Positions 42,587 through 50,148 of a DNA stretch of 59,867 bases are shown piece by piece. The translations under genes and the position numbers were made by a program. Origin of the DNA: a virus. Below the pieces are notes generated by a model. It was given only the letters and a program-made list of their open reading frames with translations, was not told the origin of the DNA and did no database searches. Each line of letters begins with the position of its first letter. The stretch's first letter is position 1. The DNA is taken from positions 1 through 59,867 of the IMG/VR virus record IMGVR_UViG_3300032116_000210; one strand, given 5' to 3'.

Positions 42587-42660
42587 GTGTGCAGATTTTG
42601 TGCAGTGACGGGGTCAAACAACTGCACACAAGAGCGTACAAGGGCGTACTAGAGCGTTGA
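42587..42660. repeat. Repeat cluster before integrase, candidate attP arm sites
   Basis: TGTGCAG occurs directly at 42588-42594 and 42599-42605 (11 bases apart) and inverted as CTGCACA at 42622-42628. It is followed by three tandem 10-base units, AGAGCGTACA, AGGGCGTACT and AGAGCGTTGA (42631-42660). No coding sequence covers this stretch. Short repeats phased by one helical turn upstream of an integrase gene are typical of integrase or excisionase binding arms. I cannot see the attachment core. Confidence 0.5.
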
Positions 42661-42718
42661 TTTTTTGAGGTTTTGTTCTGTATGTCTATGTACGTTGGTG
42701 CCCAGGAGAGTCCTCGCA

Positions 42719-42747
42719 TTGCACGCCTAAGTACTTGATTGTATTAT
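42719..42747 (+). promoter_or_regulatory. Integrase promoter
   Basis: TTGCAC (42719-42724), 17 bases, TATTAT (42742-42747). The start point would be near 42754, giving a 5' leader of about 64 bases that contains the hairpin listed next. Confidence 0.65.
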
Positions 42748-42761
42748 TCCCGCCTGAGGGC

Positions 42762-42793
42762 GTGTGAAGATTCTGTCCATCGGATCTTCACAC
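42762..42793 (+). promoter_or_regulatory. Inverted repeat in the integrase leader
   Basis: GTGTGAAGAT (42762-42771) and ATCTTCACAC (42784-42793) are perfect arms around a 12-base loop. It lies between the integrase promoter and its AGGAGGG ribosome site. It could be an operator or an RNA hairpin limiting integrase translation. Confidence 0.6.
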
Positions 42794-42817
42794 GAGCAAC
42801 GCCGTACAGGAGGGAAC

Positions 42818-43837
42818 ATGGCAAGCGTTAAACCGTACAGAGAGGGCTGGCGGGCAGTCATTCGCCGGGTGGGTTACCCGGTCAGATCGAAGATCTTCAA
42901 GATCAAGAAGGACGCCGATGCGTGGGCTCGAGAGATCGAGTCCAGCATGGACAACAACAAGTACCGGGACCTGGCCAAGGCCAAGGAGCACACGGTCGGG
43001 GCGCTCTTCGAGCGCTTCCGAGACGAGGTCTGCCCGCATCGCAAGGGTGCGCGGTGGGACCGGGTCCGAATCAACTTCCTGCTCAAGACCGCAGAGTTCA
43101 CCAAGCGCCGGCTGGACCAGCTGCGGTTCGAAGACATCCGCGACTGGCGCGACGCCAGGCTTAAGAAGGTCTCCCCGCCTTCGGTCAACCGTGAGATGAA
43201 CCTCATCTCCGGCATCTTCAGCCACGCCATCGAGGAGTGGTCCGCACCCCTGGCCGGCAACCCCGTGCACATGGTCAGCCGACCCAAGGGCTCCGATCGC
43301 CAGCGCAACCGGCGCTGGTACGACGATGAGCTGCAGGCGGTCCTAGACGCCGCCAAATGGGACGAGAAGGTCAAGCCAAGGACCGGCAAGGAGATGATGC
43401 CGTGGGCCCTCCTGCTGGCCCTAGAGACGGCAATGCGGCCCAGCGAGCTGACCGCGCTCAAGGTCTCAGACTTCCACCCCAAAGAACGCTGCGTGCGGCT
43501 AGTCGACAGCAAGAACGGCGAGGGCAGGGACGTGCCCCTGTCGACCAAGGCCATGCAGTACCTGGCCTTTCTGACAGAAGGGCGGCGCAGCGGCGAGCTG
43601 ATCTTTATCGTGAGCTGGGAAAGCCTGGGCGCCTACTACCGGGACGCCCGCAAGAAGGCCGGCATGGCGGATTCAGATCTGCGGTTCCGGGATCTGCGGC
43701 ACGAGGCCACGACGCGCCTGAGCCGCAAGTTCAGCAACCAGCTGGAGCTGGCTGCCGTGACCGGGCACCGGTCACTGCAGTCCTTGAAGCGCTACTACAA
43801 CCCCACCGCGGCCGAGCTGGCCAAGCGGCTGGACTGA
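42818..43837 (+). CDS. int: Tyrosine integrase
   Basis: A 339-residue site-specific recombinase. The N-terminal arm/core-binding region is followed by a catalytic domain with Arg207 (AMRPSEL), Lys232 (DSKNGEG), Arg294 (RDLRHEATTR), His317 (TGHRS) and the nucleophile Tyr326 (KRYYNP). The first His of the usual HxxR box is Arg291 here. The ATG at 42818 has AGGAGGG. It is the main evidence for lysogeny. The 3' end overlaps the convergent HTH gene by 43 bases. Confidence 0.95.
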   Translation: MASVKPYREGWRAVIRRVGYPVRSKIFKIKKDADAWAREIESSMDNNKYRDLAKAKEHTVGALFERFRDEVCPHRKGARWDRVRINFLLKTAEFTKRRLDQLRFEDIRDWRDARLKKVSPPSVNREMNLISGIFSHAIEEWSAPLAGNPVHMVSRPKGSDRQRNRRWYDDELQAVLDAAKWDEKVKPRTGKEMMPWALLLALETAMRPSELTALKVSDFHPKERCVRLVDSKNGEGRDVPLSTKAMQYLAFLTEGRRSGELIFIVSWESLGAYYRDARKKAGMADSDLRFRDLRHEATTRLSRKFSNQLELAAVTGHRSLQSLKRYYNPTAAELAKRLD

Positions 43838-44187
43838 GCCACCGCCGTGACCTGCGCGTGCAGGGCCTTCTTGGCCCTGTGCTTGCGCTGTTTCTCGGCG
43901 TCGGTCATGCGCTGCCGTTTGACGTCCTTGCCGGCGCCCAGCTTGTAGATCTTGGTCACGTCCCGGCCATGTCCGTCTTTGTCCCACATGCAAATGTGGG
44001 CGGCGCCAGCCCGATGCAATTCGCGGGTGTACTGAAGCACGGTCACGTAGTGCAGGCCGGTCATCTCGGCCAGCTCCTGGCAGGAGTACGTGCCCTCGAG
44101 TAGCAGCTTGATGAGCTGCGCCTGGGTGATGGCGTTGATCTTGATGATCCGCCGGCCGGTGTTGTTGGGTGGGGGTGATCTAGTCAT
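43795..44187 (-). CDS. Winged-helix DNA-binding protein
   Basis: A 130-residue protein. Residues ~23-70 (QLIKLLLEGTYSCQELAEMT ... TVLQYTRELHRAGA) form a winged helix-turn-helix. The C-terminal half is basic (KQRKHRAKKALHAQ). ATG chosen at 44187, with GGAGGG upstream; a GTG at 44196 is possible. Last gene of the leftward early operon, and its end overlaps integrase antisense by 43 bases, so its transcript could interfere with int. Probably a regulator. Confidence 0.7.
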   Translation of the reverse strand: MTRSPPPNNTGRRIIKINAITQAQLIKLLLEGTYSCQELAEMTGLHYVTVLQYTRELHRAGAAHICMWDKDGHGRDVTKIYKLGAGKDVKRQRMTDAEKQRKHRAKKALHAQVTAVAQSSRLASSAAVGL

Positions 44188-44530
44188 GGTCGCCACCCTC
44201 CGACAGGTCCACCTCGTACGGCACGCCAGAGACCCGGTGCTTTGCGTCGGGCGCCTCCCTGGGGCCAGTCAATAGTTCCGTCTTGCGGTAGCACACGGCG
44301 CCGATCCAGGACCCCAGCGCGTTGCCGTAGTAGCCCTGGCACCAGCAGTCTTCGCCGCACGGCCCGCGGGGGTAGGTGGGCATGAGCAGGCGGTGCTTGA
44401 CACACAGGTCCTGCAAATCAAATCCGTCGATACCAATCTCATCTGGCCATTCGGCGAGCAGCTCCTGCGCGAACAGGCGCAGCGCGGCCAGGTCGCTCTT
44501 GGCCCGGGTCAACTCATCACTCAAGCTCAT
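44180..44530 (-). CDS. Accessory phage protein with Cys cluster
   Basis: A 116-residue protein. Middle CGEDCWCQGYYG with other cysteines (CVKHR, VCYRK) could bind metal. It overlaps both neighbours by a few bases. I do not recognise a family; such variable small proteins fill early regions of temperate phages. Confidence 0.6.
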   Translation of the reverse strand: MSLSDELTRAKSDLAALRLFAQELLAEWPDEIGIDGFDLQDLCVKHRLLMPTYPRGPCGEDCWCQGYYGNALGSWIGAVCYRKTELLTGPREAPDAKHRVSGVPYEVDLSEGGDHD

Positions 44531-44696
44531 CTTCGGTCTCTCCTATCTGCACGTCTTCGGCCGGCATCTCGATGGTCCAGAACTGGTGCTCGCAGTTAAA
44601 GCAGAAGCGGCGGCGTTTGCTCCACCGCGGCTGCTCCGGTATGACCCTGGTCTCCCTGACCTTCGTGTAGTGGTGTTCGCAACTTGGACAATTCAT
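44517..44696 (-). CDS. NrdR-like zinc-ribbon protein
   Basis: A 59-residue protein: CPSC (3-6) and CFNC (~32-35) with RRRFCFNCEHQFWTIE, a pattern like the N-terminal zinc ribbon of the NrdR regulator but without the ATP-cone. The ATG at 44696 has a strong AGGAGGG. This start lies inside the 3' part of the preceding gene, giving a 101-base same-strand overlap. Confidence 0.65.
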   Translation of the reverse strand: MNCPSCEHHYTKVRETRVIPEQPRWSKRRRFCFNCEHQFWTIEMPAEDVQIGETEDELE

Positions 44697-44865
44697 TTCT
44701 TCCCTCCTGTTTCCCTCGTTCAAAAGCAATCTCATAAAACCTGCGCAGCTCCTGGTAGTTCGCCGGCTGCAGCGTGTCGACGTGAATCTTGTGCGAGTGC
44801 CACACCACCCGCGTCTTTGAGAAGCCGGCCTGCCGGGCCAGGGCCTCGAGCTCCTGGTCAGTCAT
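44596..44865 (-). CDS. Small phage protein overlapping the zinc-ribbon gene
   Basis: An 89-residue protein, TDQELEALARQAGFSKTRVV at the start, helical. The ATG at 44865 overlaps the preceding stop (ATGACTGA). The last 34 residues are read in a region also coding for the zinc-ribbon protein in another frame, and look less protein-like (repeated Gly, Pro, Leu). Function unknown. Confidence 0.5.
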   Translation of the reverse strand: MTDQELEALARQAGFSKTRVVWHSHKIHVDTLQPANYQELRRFYEIAFERGKQEGRNELSKLRTPLHEGQGDQGHTGAAAVEQTPPLLL

Positions 44866-45166
44866 GTCGATCTTTCCCCGTTTCATCGACACGTTCTTGG
44901 CTCATGTCGATGGCGTGTACAGGTGCAAGGTACAAACCAACATCGCCAGCCTGCGGCTTTAGGCCAAGATTAACTTTCCACTCGGTCATGCCTTGCGATG
45001 CAACCGCTGACATGTGGGCTAATTCTTTTTCCCAGATCCACGCCACCGGCTCCGGTTCAGGCTGCGCTAGTCGGTCACGCAGAGCTATGGCTGCTCGTAG
45101 TTGAATATCAGGGTTGTCGCTGTCTAACGCATCCAACGCCCTCTGCATCAGTTCACGGTCTCTCAT
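44858..45166 (-). CDS. Accessory phage protein, Ea22-like style
   Basis: A 102-residue protein. LRAAIALRDRLAQPEPEPVAWIWE with a later VGLYLAPV line is the common LAQPEPEPVAW tract of small early proteins of temperate proteobacterial phages. Function unknown. Overlaps both neighbours by a few bases. Confidence 0.6.
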   Translation of the reverse strand: MRDRELMQRALDALDSDNPDIQLRAAIALRDRLAQPEPEPVAWIWEKELAHMSAVASQGMTEWKVNLGLKPQAGDVGLYLAPVHAIDMSQERVDETGKDRHD

Positions 45167-45357
45167 TTCTCACCCCTTGCTCTGATTGCTTTGGCACATT
45201 CATTCCCATCAACATAGCGCACCATGTCGTCAACCAACTTCGCACACGCCTCACGCTCTGCTTGTATTGCCTGCTCTAGCTTTTGGCGTAACTCATCCCT
45301 CTGCGCTCGTATGCACTCAGGTCTGTCGCAGTAGTAACTACAAGTGTGGATGCTCAT
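45163..45357 (-). CDS. Small Cys-containing phage protein
   Basis: A 64-residue protein with CSYYCDRPEC (6-15) and a charged helix RDELRQKLEQAIQAEREACA. The helix EREACA-x-L is frequent in early proteins of temperate phages. GGGAGG ribosome site. Overlaps the next gene by ATGA. Function unknown. Confidence 0.6.
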   Translation of the reverse strand: MSIHTCSYYCDRPECIRAQRDELRQKLEQAIQAEREACAKLVDDMVRYVDGNECAKAIRARGEK

Positions 45358-45593
45358 CTCTTCCCTCCCACGTACACCGTCACCCCGTCCAGGTCCGTGA
45401 CGGTCTGAATAATTGGCAGCGCCACGTCGTACTGCTGCCCCCGCATCACCACCTTCCGCACAGTGAGCTGCTCGAGCTGGCGGTCTAGCGCCCGCTGGAT
45501 CTCGAGGTAGTGCCGGTGCTGCTGGTAGAGCAGCTCCTGGCGCAGCTGCTCTACCTCCCGCTGCAGCGCCTCCTTAGTCTTCTGGCTGCTCAC
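45354..45593 (-). CDS. Small helical protein
   Basis: A 79-residue protein, coiled-coil start (KEALQREVEQLRQELLYQQ), then a beta tail with GVTVYVGGKR. I place the start at the GTG at 45593, which overlaps the preceding stop by 20 bases; the open frame extends upstream through another gene without protein-like sequence. Function unknown. Confidence 0.5.
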   Translation of the reverse strand: MSSQKTKEALQREVEQLRQELLYQQHRHYLEIQRALDRQLEQLTVRKVVMRGQQYDVALPIIQTVTDLDGVTVYVGGKR

Positions 45594-45765
45594 CTGGTTG
45601 CTCAAACTGAAACCGTTCGTAGAGTTCGTTCCAGATCTCGGCCTGGATGAACTGCCGCACGTGCTCGGCCGGCGGCGCATCGTCGTGCTTGTGCGCCCGG
45701 TTCCAGCCCAGGTTGATGCCGTTCTCGATGCACTGCTCCAGCACGGGGATAAGACGCGGCTTCAC
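45574..45765 (-). CDS. Small phage protein
   Basis: A 63-residue acidic helical protein with GTG start and a purine-rich AAGGGTAGAA before it. It resembles the short MKPRLIPVLEQCIENGI-type proteins seen in other phages. Function unknown. Confidence 0.6.
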   Translation of the reverse strand: MKPRLIPVLEQCIENGINLGWNRAHKHDDAPPAEHVRQFIQAEIWNELYERFQFEQPGEQPED

Positions 45766-46136
45766 TCTTCTACCCTTTCATACGTGGCCTCGAAGATGTC
45801 CGGCTTGCATGGGTAGTGTTCGCCCTTCACGCCGGTAATAATCCAGTCGCCGGGGCAGACGATGTGGCCACCTTCCAGCGTGTCGATCCAGCCGTGGTTG
45901 TGCATGATCTCGCCGCACTTGTCGCACTGACGCTCGCCTGCGTAAGCCTTGTCCGGGTGGCGGAAGTAGCGCACGATGTCGCCTTCCCACTTCATCTGTT
46001 TGCGATGCTCCGGCGAAAACTGCACGAGGTCGCCGGCTGCAAACCCGTCGTGCGTCTTGCTGTAGTCAAGTGGGTGATCGCCGTTCTTAAACCATTGCGT
46101 GGCCTCAATGACCACGGGCTTCTTTCTAAATTTCAT
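45762..46136 (-). CDS. PGDYG-type phage protein
   Basis: A 124-residue protein. MKFRKKPVVIEATQW at the start and PGDWIITGVKGEHYPCKPDI near the end are the marks of a family found in very many phages (PGDYG motif). A CDKC pair at ~71-74 may bind metal. Function unknown. Overlaps neighbours by four bases. Confidence 0.75.
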   Translation of the reverse strand: MKFRKKPVVIEATQWFKNGDHPLDYSKTHDGFAAGDLVQFSPEHRKQMKWEGDIVRYFRHPDKAYAGERQCDKCGEIMHNHGWIDTLEGGHIVCPGDWIITGVKGEHYPCKPDIFEATYERVEE

Positions 46137-46783
46137 TCCTCACCCCTCCCGTCGTACATCACCGTGCTGGTATCCCCCAAGCGCCACTTCGCGCGCTGCT
46201 CGACCCGGTACTTCTTGGTTGCAACTTTGAAATCGGGAAACTTCATCTCGCTGGGATTGAACGCCGGATCAAAAAATCGGCAGCGATTGTTCGGCTGCAG
46301 CGCGATCTGCCCGTTATCCAACGTAATGACGTTGTAGCTTTTGTGCTCGTCGACGGTCTCGCTGAAAGTGAAATCAGGAATGCGCGGGTCGGGATTGCAG
46401 GTATCCAGCGTGAACTGATACACGCCCGCGTGTTTTACTTTGTCCTTCCCAAGGAACTCGCACCGCAGACCTTTAAGTAGGGGCTTCTCAACTACCGTCA
46501 CGTAGTACGACAGTGCGTCCCAGATCTGCAGCACATCTAGGGGCAACATCTGGCAGCCAATCAAGTAGTCGACCGGGCGCCACAGAAAAGCGTCGATCGG
46601 CAGCTTGTCGTAGAGCGCGCCGTACTCCGGCAGATAAGTCTCGAAGCGGAAGGCTTCGCCGCGGTGCGCCTTGACGCTGCACCAGATGCCCTCGACTACT
46701 TCGCCTTTGCCGCGCTCGAAGTCGTACAGGTACTCGGCGCGGACGAATACCTTCATGGGTGGTAAGGGGCATACAAAATTCAC
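46133..46783 (-). CDS. Phage protein of unknown function
   Basis: A 216-residue beta-rich protein. GTG start at 46783 with GGAGG seven bases before. FRFETYLPEYGALYDKLPID, GCQMLPLDVLQIWDALSYYV and a late RVEQRAKWRLGDTSTVMYDG are visible. No known domain recognised. It is divergent from the GNAT gene across 79 bases. Confidence 0.6.
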   Translation of the reverse strand: MNFVCPLPPMKVFVRAEYLYDFERGKGEVVEGIWCSVKAHRGEAFRFETYLPEYGALYDKLPIDAFLWRPVDYLIGCQMLPLDVLQIWDALSYYVTVVEKPLLKGLRCEFLGKDKVKHAGVYQFTLDTCNPDPRIPDFTFSETVDEHKSYNVITLDNGQIALQPNNRCRFFDPAFNPSEMKFPDFKVATKKYRVEQRAKWRLGDTSTVMYDGRGEE

Positions 46784-46862
46784 GCAGAACCTCCGTTTTC
46801 AGTAAGCAAATACTTCAAGGAAATTACCTATAACTGTAATAAATCTGTGAAAATCTTGGGCC
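46784..46862. promoter_or_regulatory. AT-rich divergent intergenic spacer
   Basis: A 79-base spacer, much AT-richer than its surroundings. A rightward promoter may be TTCAAG (46814-46819), 17 bases, TAATAA (46837-46842). An inverted repeat ATTAC/GTAAT lies at 46823-46840. It separates the leftward early genes from the rightward GNAT-HNH pair. Confidence 0.4.
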
Positions 46863-47288
46863 ATGGTTCGGTTCAGGAAGGTTGACGCCCGCACACCCAA
46901 GATCCGAGAGCAGCTCCTGAAACTCCAACAGGCCTGCCTGCCTCATGACGACCCGGTCTTCCCAGAGACGGGGCAATGGTGGCTGGGGTACGCGAACCGA
47001 CAGCCGATCGCCTTCTGCCTGGTCAAGCCCTCCAAGTACTGGCTCGACACGGCCTACCTGGCCAGGAGCGGGGTGCTCTTTTTGTGGCGAGGCAAGGGCC
47101 TGCAGAAGCGAATGATCCGAATCCGGGAGCGGCACGCCCGGGCCAGGGGCTACACCTGGATGGTGTCGGACACGACCGAGAACCCGCCCAGCGCCAACAG
47201 CCTGGCCCGCATGGGCTACCAGATGTTTGACCCCAGCATGCCGTGGGGCACCGAGACCAGTCTCTACTGGAGAAAGCGCTTGCGTTAG
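46863..47288 (+). CDS. GNAT-family acetyltransferase
   Basis: A 141-residue acetyltransferase-like protein. The acetyl-CoA loop is WRGKGLQKRMI near 79-89, following the beta-4 line LARSGVLFL; ARMGYQMF near 117-124 is the usual C-terminal strand pattern. The substrate cannot be told. It runs opposite to its neighbours and is coupled to the HNH gene by a one-base overlap, so the pair looks like an inserted accessory cassette. Confidence 0.75.
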   Translation: MVRFRKVDARTPKIREQLLKLQQACLPHDDPVFPETGQWWLGYANRQPIAFCLVKPSKYWLDTAYLARSGVLFLWRGKGLQKRMIRIRERHARARGYTWMVSDTTENPPSANSLARMGYQMFDPSMPWGTETSLYWRKRLR

Positions 47289-47686
47289 TGCCATTTAAGG
47301 ACCCCGAGCAGCGCAGAGCCAGACAAAAGGAATATGCGAAACGCTGGTACGAAAAGAACCGCAAGCAGCACATTGCTACCGCGGTCAAAAACAACCGGGC
47401 GCGCCGCGAGCAGTGGCTCGAATTCAAGGCGCGGCTGAGCTGCACCAAGTGCGGGGCCCGGCACCCAGCGATCATTGACTTCCACCACATCGTTCGCGAC
47501 GAGACCTACCGCTCGGTCTTCAAGCTCGCCGGCGACGGGCGTATTGCCGCGGCCATGGAAGAGACCAAGAAGTGCATCCCGCTTTGCGCGAACTGCCACC
47601 GCATCCTTCACTTCGATGAGGCGACCGAGCGCAAGCGCCGGCGCCGGAAGAAGCGGAAAAAGAAGAAGTCGCACGACGGCCCTTAG
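47288..47686 (+). CDS. HNH endonuclease
   Basis: A 132-residue HNH nuclease. Structural CTKC (~45-48) and CANC (~87-90), the active segment DFHH (56-59) and the final Asn/His in CHRILH. The basic N-terminal helix KEYAKRWYEKNRKQH is common in such homing-type nucleases. GTG start overlaps the preceding TAG. It could be a homing nuclease that moved with the GNAT gene, or a packaging nuclease. Its stop overlaps the next convergent gene by four bases. Confidence 0.85.
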   Translation: MPFKDPEQRRARQKEYAKRWYEKNRKQHIATAVKNNRARREQWLEFKARLSCTKCGARHPAIIDFHHIVRDETYRSVFKLAGDGRIAAAMEETKKCIPLCANCHRILHFDEATERKRRRRKKRKKKKSHDGP

Positions 47687-47874
47687 CGCTGGCGCAGTTT
47701 CTCGATCCACTCGACCACGTCCTGCTCGAGCCACAGCAGGCGGTTGGTGCCGGGTATGCGCAGCCTCGGGGGCAGCGTCTGCGGGCGGCGGCGGACGTCG
47801 GTCTTGATGGTGCTCACCGACCGCCCCAGCAGCGGGGCCAGGTCCTCCGGGGTGAGGGTTTTAAGGCTGGTCAT
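47683..47874 (-). CDS. AlpA/excisionase-like HTH protein
   Basis: A 63-residue protein: PEDLAPLLGRSVSTIKTDVR and RIPGTNRLLWLEQDVVEWIE. This is the layout of a MerR-type (HTH_17) helix-turn-helix with a wing, as in AlpA and many excisionases. A role in excision with the integrase or in transcription is likely. Confidence 0.75.
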   Translation of the reverse strand: MTSLKTLTPEDLAPLLGRSVSTIKTDVRRRPQTLPPRLRIPGTNRLLWLEQDVVEWIEKLRQR

Positions 47875-48130
47875 TCTTGGACTCCAGCTCGAGAAGCAGG
47901 TCGACGAAATGCTTGATCTTTTCCAGGTCCCGCTTGCCGCCCTTGTCCCGCCAGCGGGTGGCGTACTTGATGATGCAGCCCTCGATAAACGGAATGTTGT
48001 TGGCGTGGATGTATTCCACGGGCTGGATCTTTAACTTGCGGTAGTGGTCCCCGCCGACCTGCTGCTGCAGGGCGTTGTCGGGTTTCGGTGGTTCTGCCCA
48101 GATGTACGGCGCGGTTGTAACCATGGTCAT
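47861..48130 (-). CDS. DUF3310 protein
   Basis: An 89-residue protein with QQVGGDHYRKLKIQPVEYIH (23-42) and KYATRWRDKGGKRDLEKIKHF: the DUF3310 (SaV-like) signature common next to phage polymerase genes. Function unsettled; some members have been annotated as nucleotide kinases. One-base overlap with the polymerase gene upstream (TGATG type). Confidence 0.85.
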   Translation of the reverse strand: MTMVTTAPYIWAEPPKPDNALQQQVGGDHYRKLKIQPVEYIHANNIPFIEGCIIKYATRWRDKGGKRDLEKIKHFVDLLLELESKNDQP

Positions 48131-50148
48131 CAGTCGATCTCCTTCATGTAGTACTGCGTTTCAAATCCATCGCCGCGCAGCGGCAGCTCCGGCGCCCAGG
48201 GGATCGGGCGGCCCATGATTTCTTCGGCCTGCTTCAGGGTCCACGGCCCGGCCTCGGGCACCTCCATGACCACCTCGTCGTGCACGGTGAAGAGCTGTTC
48301 GAACTGCGCCTCATCGAGTGCCAGCATGGCCTCGGCCAGACAGTCGCGGGCAATCGCCTGAGTGATGTTCTCCAGCAATTTGCCCCCGTAGGTGGGCAGC
48401 CGTTCCCACTTCTTGGTCTTCTGGTCCATCCCCTCGTACGTGAGAGAGCCGGCGCTGGCCACCACCCACCGGCTGCCGTCGGCCTTCTCGCGGTACAGGT
48501 CCTCGCCCTCGATGCGCGGCTTGACGTAGGCCAGGTCGCGGCCCGAGGGCAGAGTGATGAAGAGGAAACCAGAGACCCAGGCGAAGCACAGCTTGGCGCG
48601 GCCGCCTGCGATCGGCAGCTCGACCTTGCCGCGCGTGCGCAGTGCCCGCTTGGCTGCATCCTCGAGCGCGTACCAGAGATCGACCACCTCGGAATTGGCC
48701 TCGCGCCAGGCCTGCTTGATCGGCTCGAGCTCTTCCTCCGGCACGCCCATCTCCAGGGCGCCCATGGTCTTCAGTGCACCGGCCCCACCCTGGTACCCCA
48801 GGGCGAGCTCGGCGACCTTGCCGCGCTGCCGGTAGGGGCTCTTCTTCGTCACGCTGCCAGCGGGCAGCTTGAACATCTGCTCGGCCGAGGCCTCGTAAAT
48901 CTTGCCGTGCGTGCGGAAGACTTCAAGGCGCCACTCGCACCATGCCAGCCACGCCACCACGCGGGCCTCAATGGCGCTGAAGTCGACCGCAATGAGCTTG
49001 TGCCCCGGCCGAGAGATGAACGCAGTTCTGATGAGCTGTGAGAGGGTGTCGGCCACGCTGCCAAAGAGCAGCTCAACCGACGACAGGTCACGTTTCTTTA
49101 TCAATTCCCGGGCGAGGTTCAGATCCTTTAACTTGTTCTGCGGTAGGTTCTGAACCTGGACCAGGCGCCCGGCCCAGCGGCCGGTGCGGTTGGCGCCGTA
49201 GAACTGGGTGAGCCCGCGCACGCAGTCGTCGCCGCCCATGACCCGGGACATGGCGTGGTACTTCGACACGCTGGTCTTGGCCAGCTCCTGGCGCAGCTCG
49301 AGCACCCGGCGAACGACGTTGCTGTCGGTTGCTTGCAGCAGCAGGGGCACAGTCTTTTTGGTGAGGTCGGCGATCTCCTCGTCTTCTTCCTCCTGCAGCC
49401 AGGCCAAAAGCTGCGCCCGGCTGTTGGGATTGGACAGGCCTGTGAGGTCCATGGCCTCCTGGGTGAGGCGGTCCCGCACAACGGTGTCGCACTCGATTGC
49501 GGACTCCACGAGAACGCGATCGACTAAGACCCCCTTGTTCATCATTCGCTGGTCCAGATACCAGAGTCGCCATTCCTTGGCGGGCACCGGGAACTTGTCA
49601 ATCTTGCGGGCAATCTCCCGCTCAGCCACGACGTCGCCTGCGCAGTAGTCCTTAAACATCTCCCACTTCTGCGGGTCGTGATGCGGCTTGTTGCGCGTGC
49701 GGCCGCCGTTGCTCTTCGTCGGTTTGCAGGGCAGGCAGAAGTAGCGGATCAGCGCCCAGCCGGTGTTCTTCTTCTGCTGGTCTGCCGACAACCCAACAAC
49801 CCGGCCAACGTCAGCCAGGTTGCCGGGCAGTCCCAGGTACAGGGCGTGCACGCTGGTGCACTCCCACTGCTCGAGGGCCATGGGCCGGCGGAAGTGCCGG
49901 CTCAGGCAGGTGGTCTCGAAGGCCGCGTTGTAGGCAGTCTTCTTGACGGCCGGGTCCCACATCGCCCGCTGCACCCGATCGGGCAGAGCTTCGCGCTGCG
50001 CCAGGTCGACAACCTGGACCGGCTCCTCGTCAAACGCATAGCCAAACAAGAGGACCTCGAAGTCGGACGACTCCACGTAGCGGTGCATGCCCGCCTTCTT
50101 GAGGTCCACACTGCTGTAGGTCTCGATGTCGATTCGAAGGACCGTCAC
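48130..50148 (-). CDS. DNA polymerase, family A (with 3'-5' exonuclease)
   Basis: A 672-residue phage replicase. Exonuclease: DIETYS (Asp7, Glu9), YNAAFE (73-78) and YCAGDVVAERE (Asp172). Polymerase: motif A VDFSAIEAR (Asp389, Glu394), motif B RGKVAELALGYQG (Lys444, Tyr452) and motif C VHDE (His622, Asp623, Glu624). It has no 5'-3' exonuclease. It copies the phage genome with the primase-helicase at 55485. Four-base overlap with the gene upstream. Confidence 0.95.
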   Translation of the reverse strand: MTVLRIDIETYSSVDLKKAGMHRYVESSDFEVLLFGYAFDEEPVQVVDLAQREALPDRVQRAMWDPAVKKTAYNAAFETTCLSRHFRRPMALEQWECTSVHALYLGLPGNLADVGRVVGLSADQQKKNTGWALIRYFCLPCKPTKSNGGRTRNKPHHDPQKWEMFKDYCAGDVVAEREIARKIDKFPVPAKEWRLWYLDQRMMNKGVLVDRVLVESAIECDTVVRDRLTQEAMDLTGLSNPNSRAQLLAWLQEEEDEEIADLTKKTVPLLLQATDSNVVRRVLELRQELAKTSVSKYHAMSRVMGGDDCVRGLTQFYGANRTGRWAGRLVQVQNLPQNKLKDLNLARELIKKRDLSSVELLFGSVADTLSQLIRTAFISRPGHKLIAVDFSAIEARVVAWLAWCEWRLEVFRTHGKIYEASAEQMFKLPAGSVTKKSPYRQRGKVAELALGYQGGAGALKTMGALEMGVPEEELEPIKQAWREANSEVVDLWYALEDAAKRALRTRGKVELPIAGGRAKLCFAWVSGFLFITLPSGRDLAYVKPRIEGEDLYREKADGSRWVVASAGSLTYEGMDQKTKKWERLPTYGGKLLENITQAIARDCLAEAMLALDEAQFEQLFTVHDEVVMEVPEAGPWTLKQAEEIMGRPIPWAPELPLRGDGFETQYYMKEID

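Noticed and set aside
42584-42817. A tRNA gene or tRNA-end attachment core
   Set aside because: No cloverleaf, no T-loop GTTCGAATC and no CCA-like end could be found.
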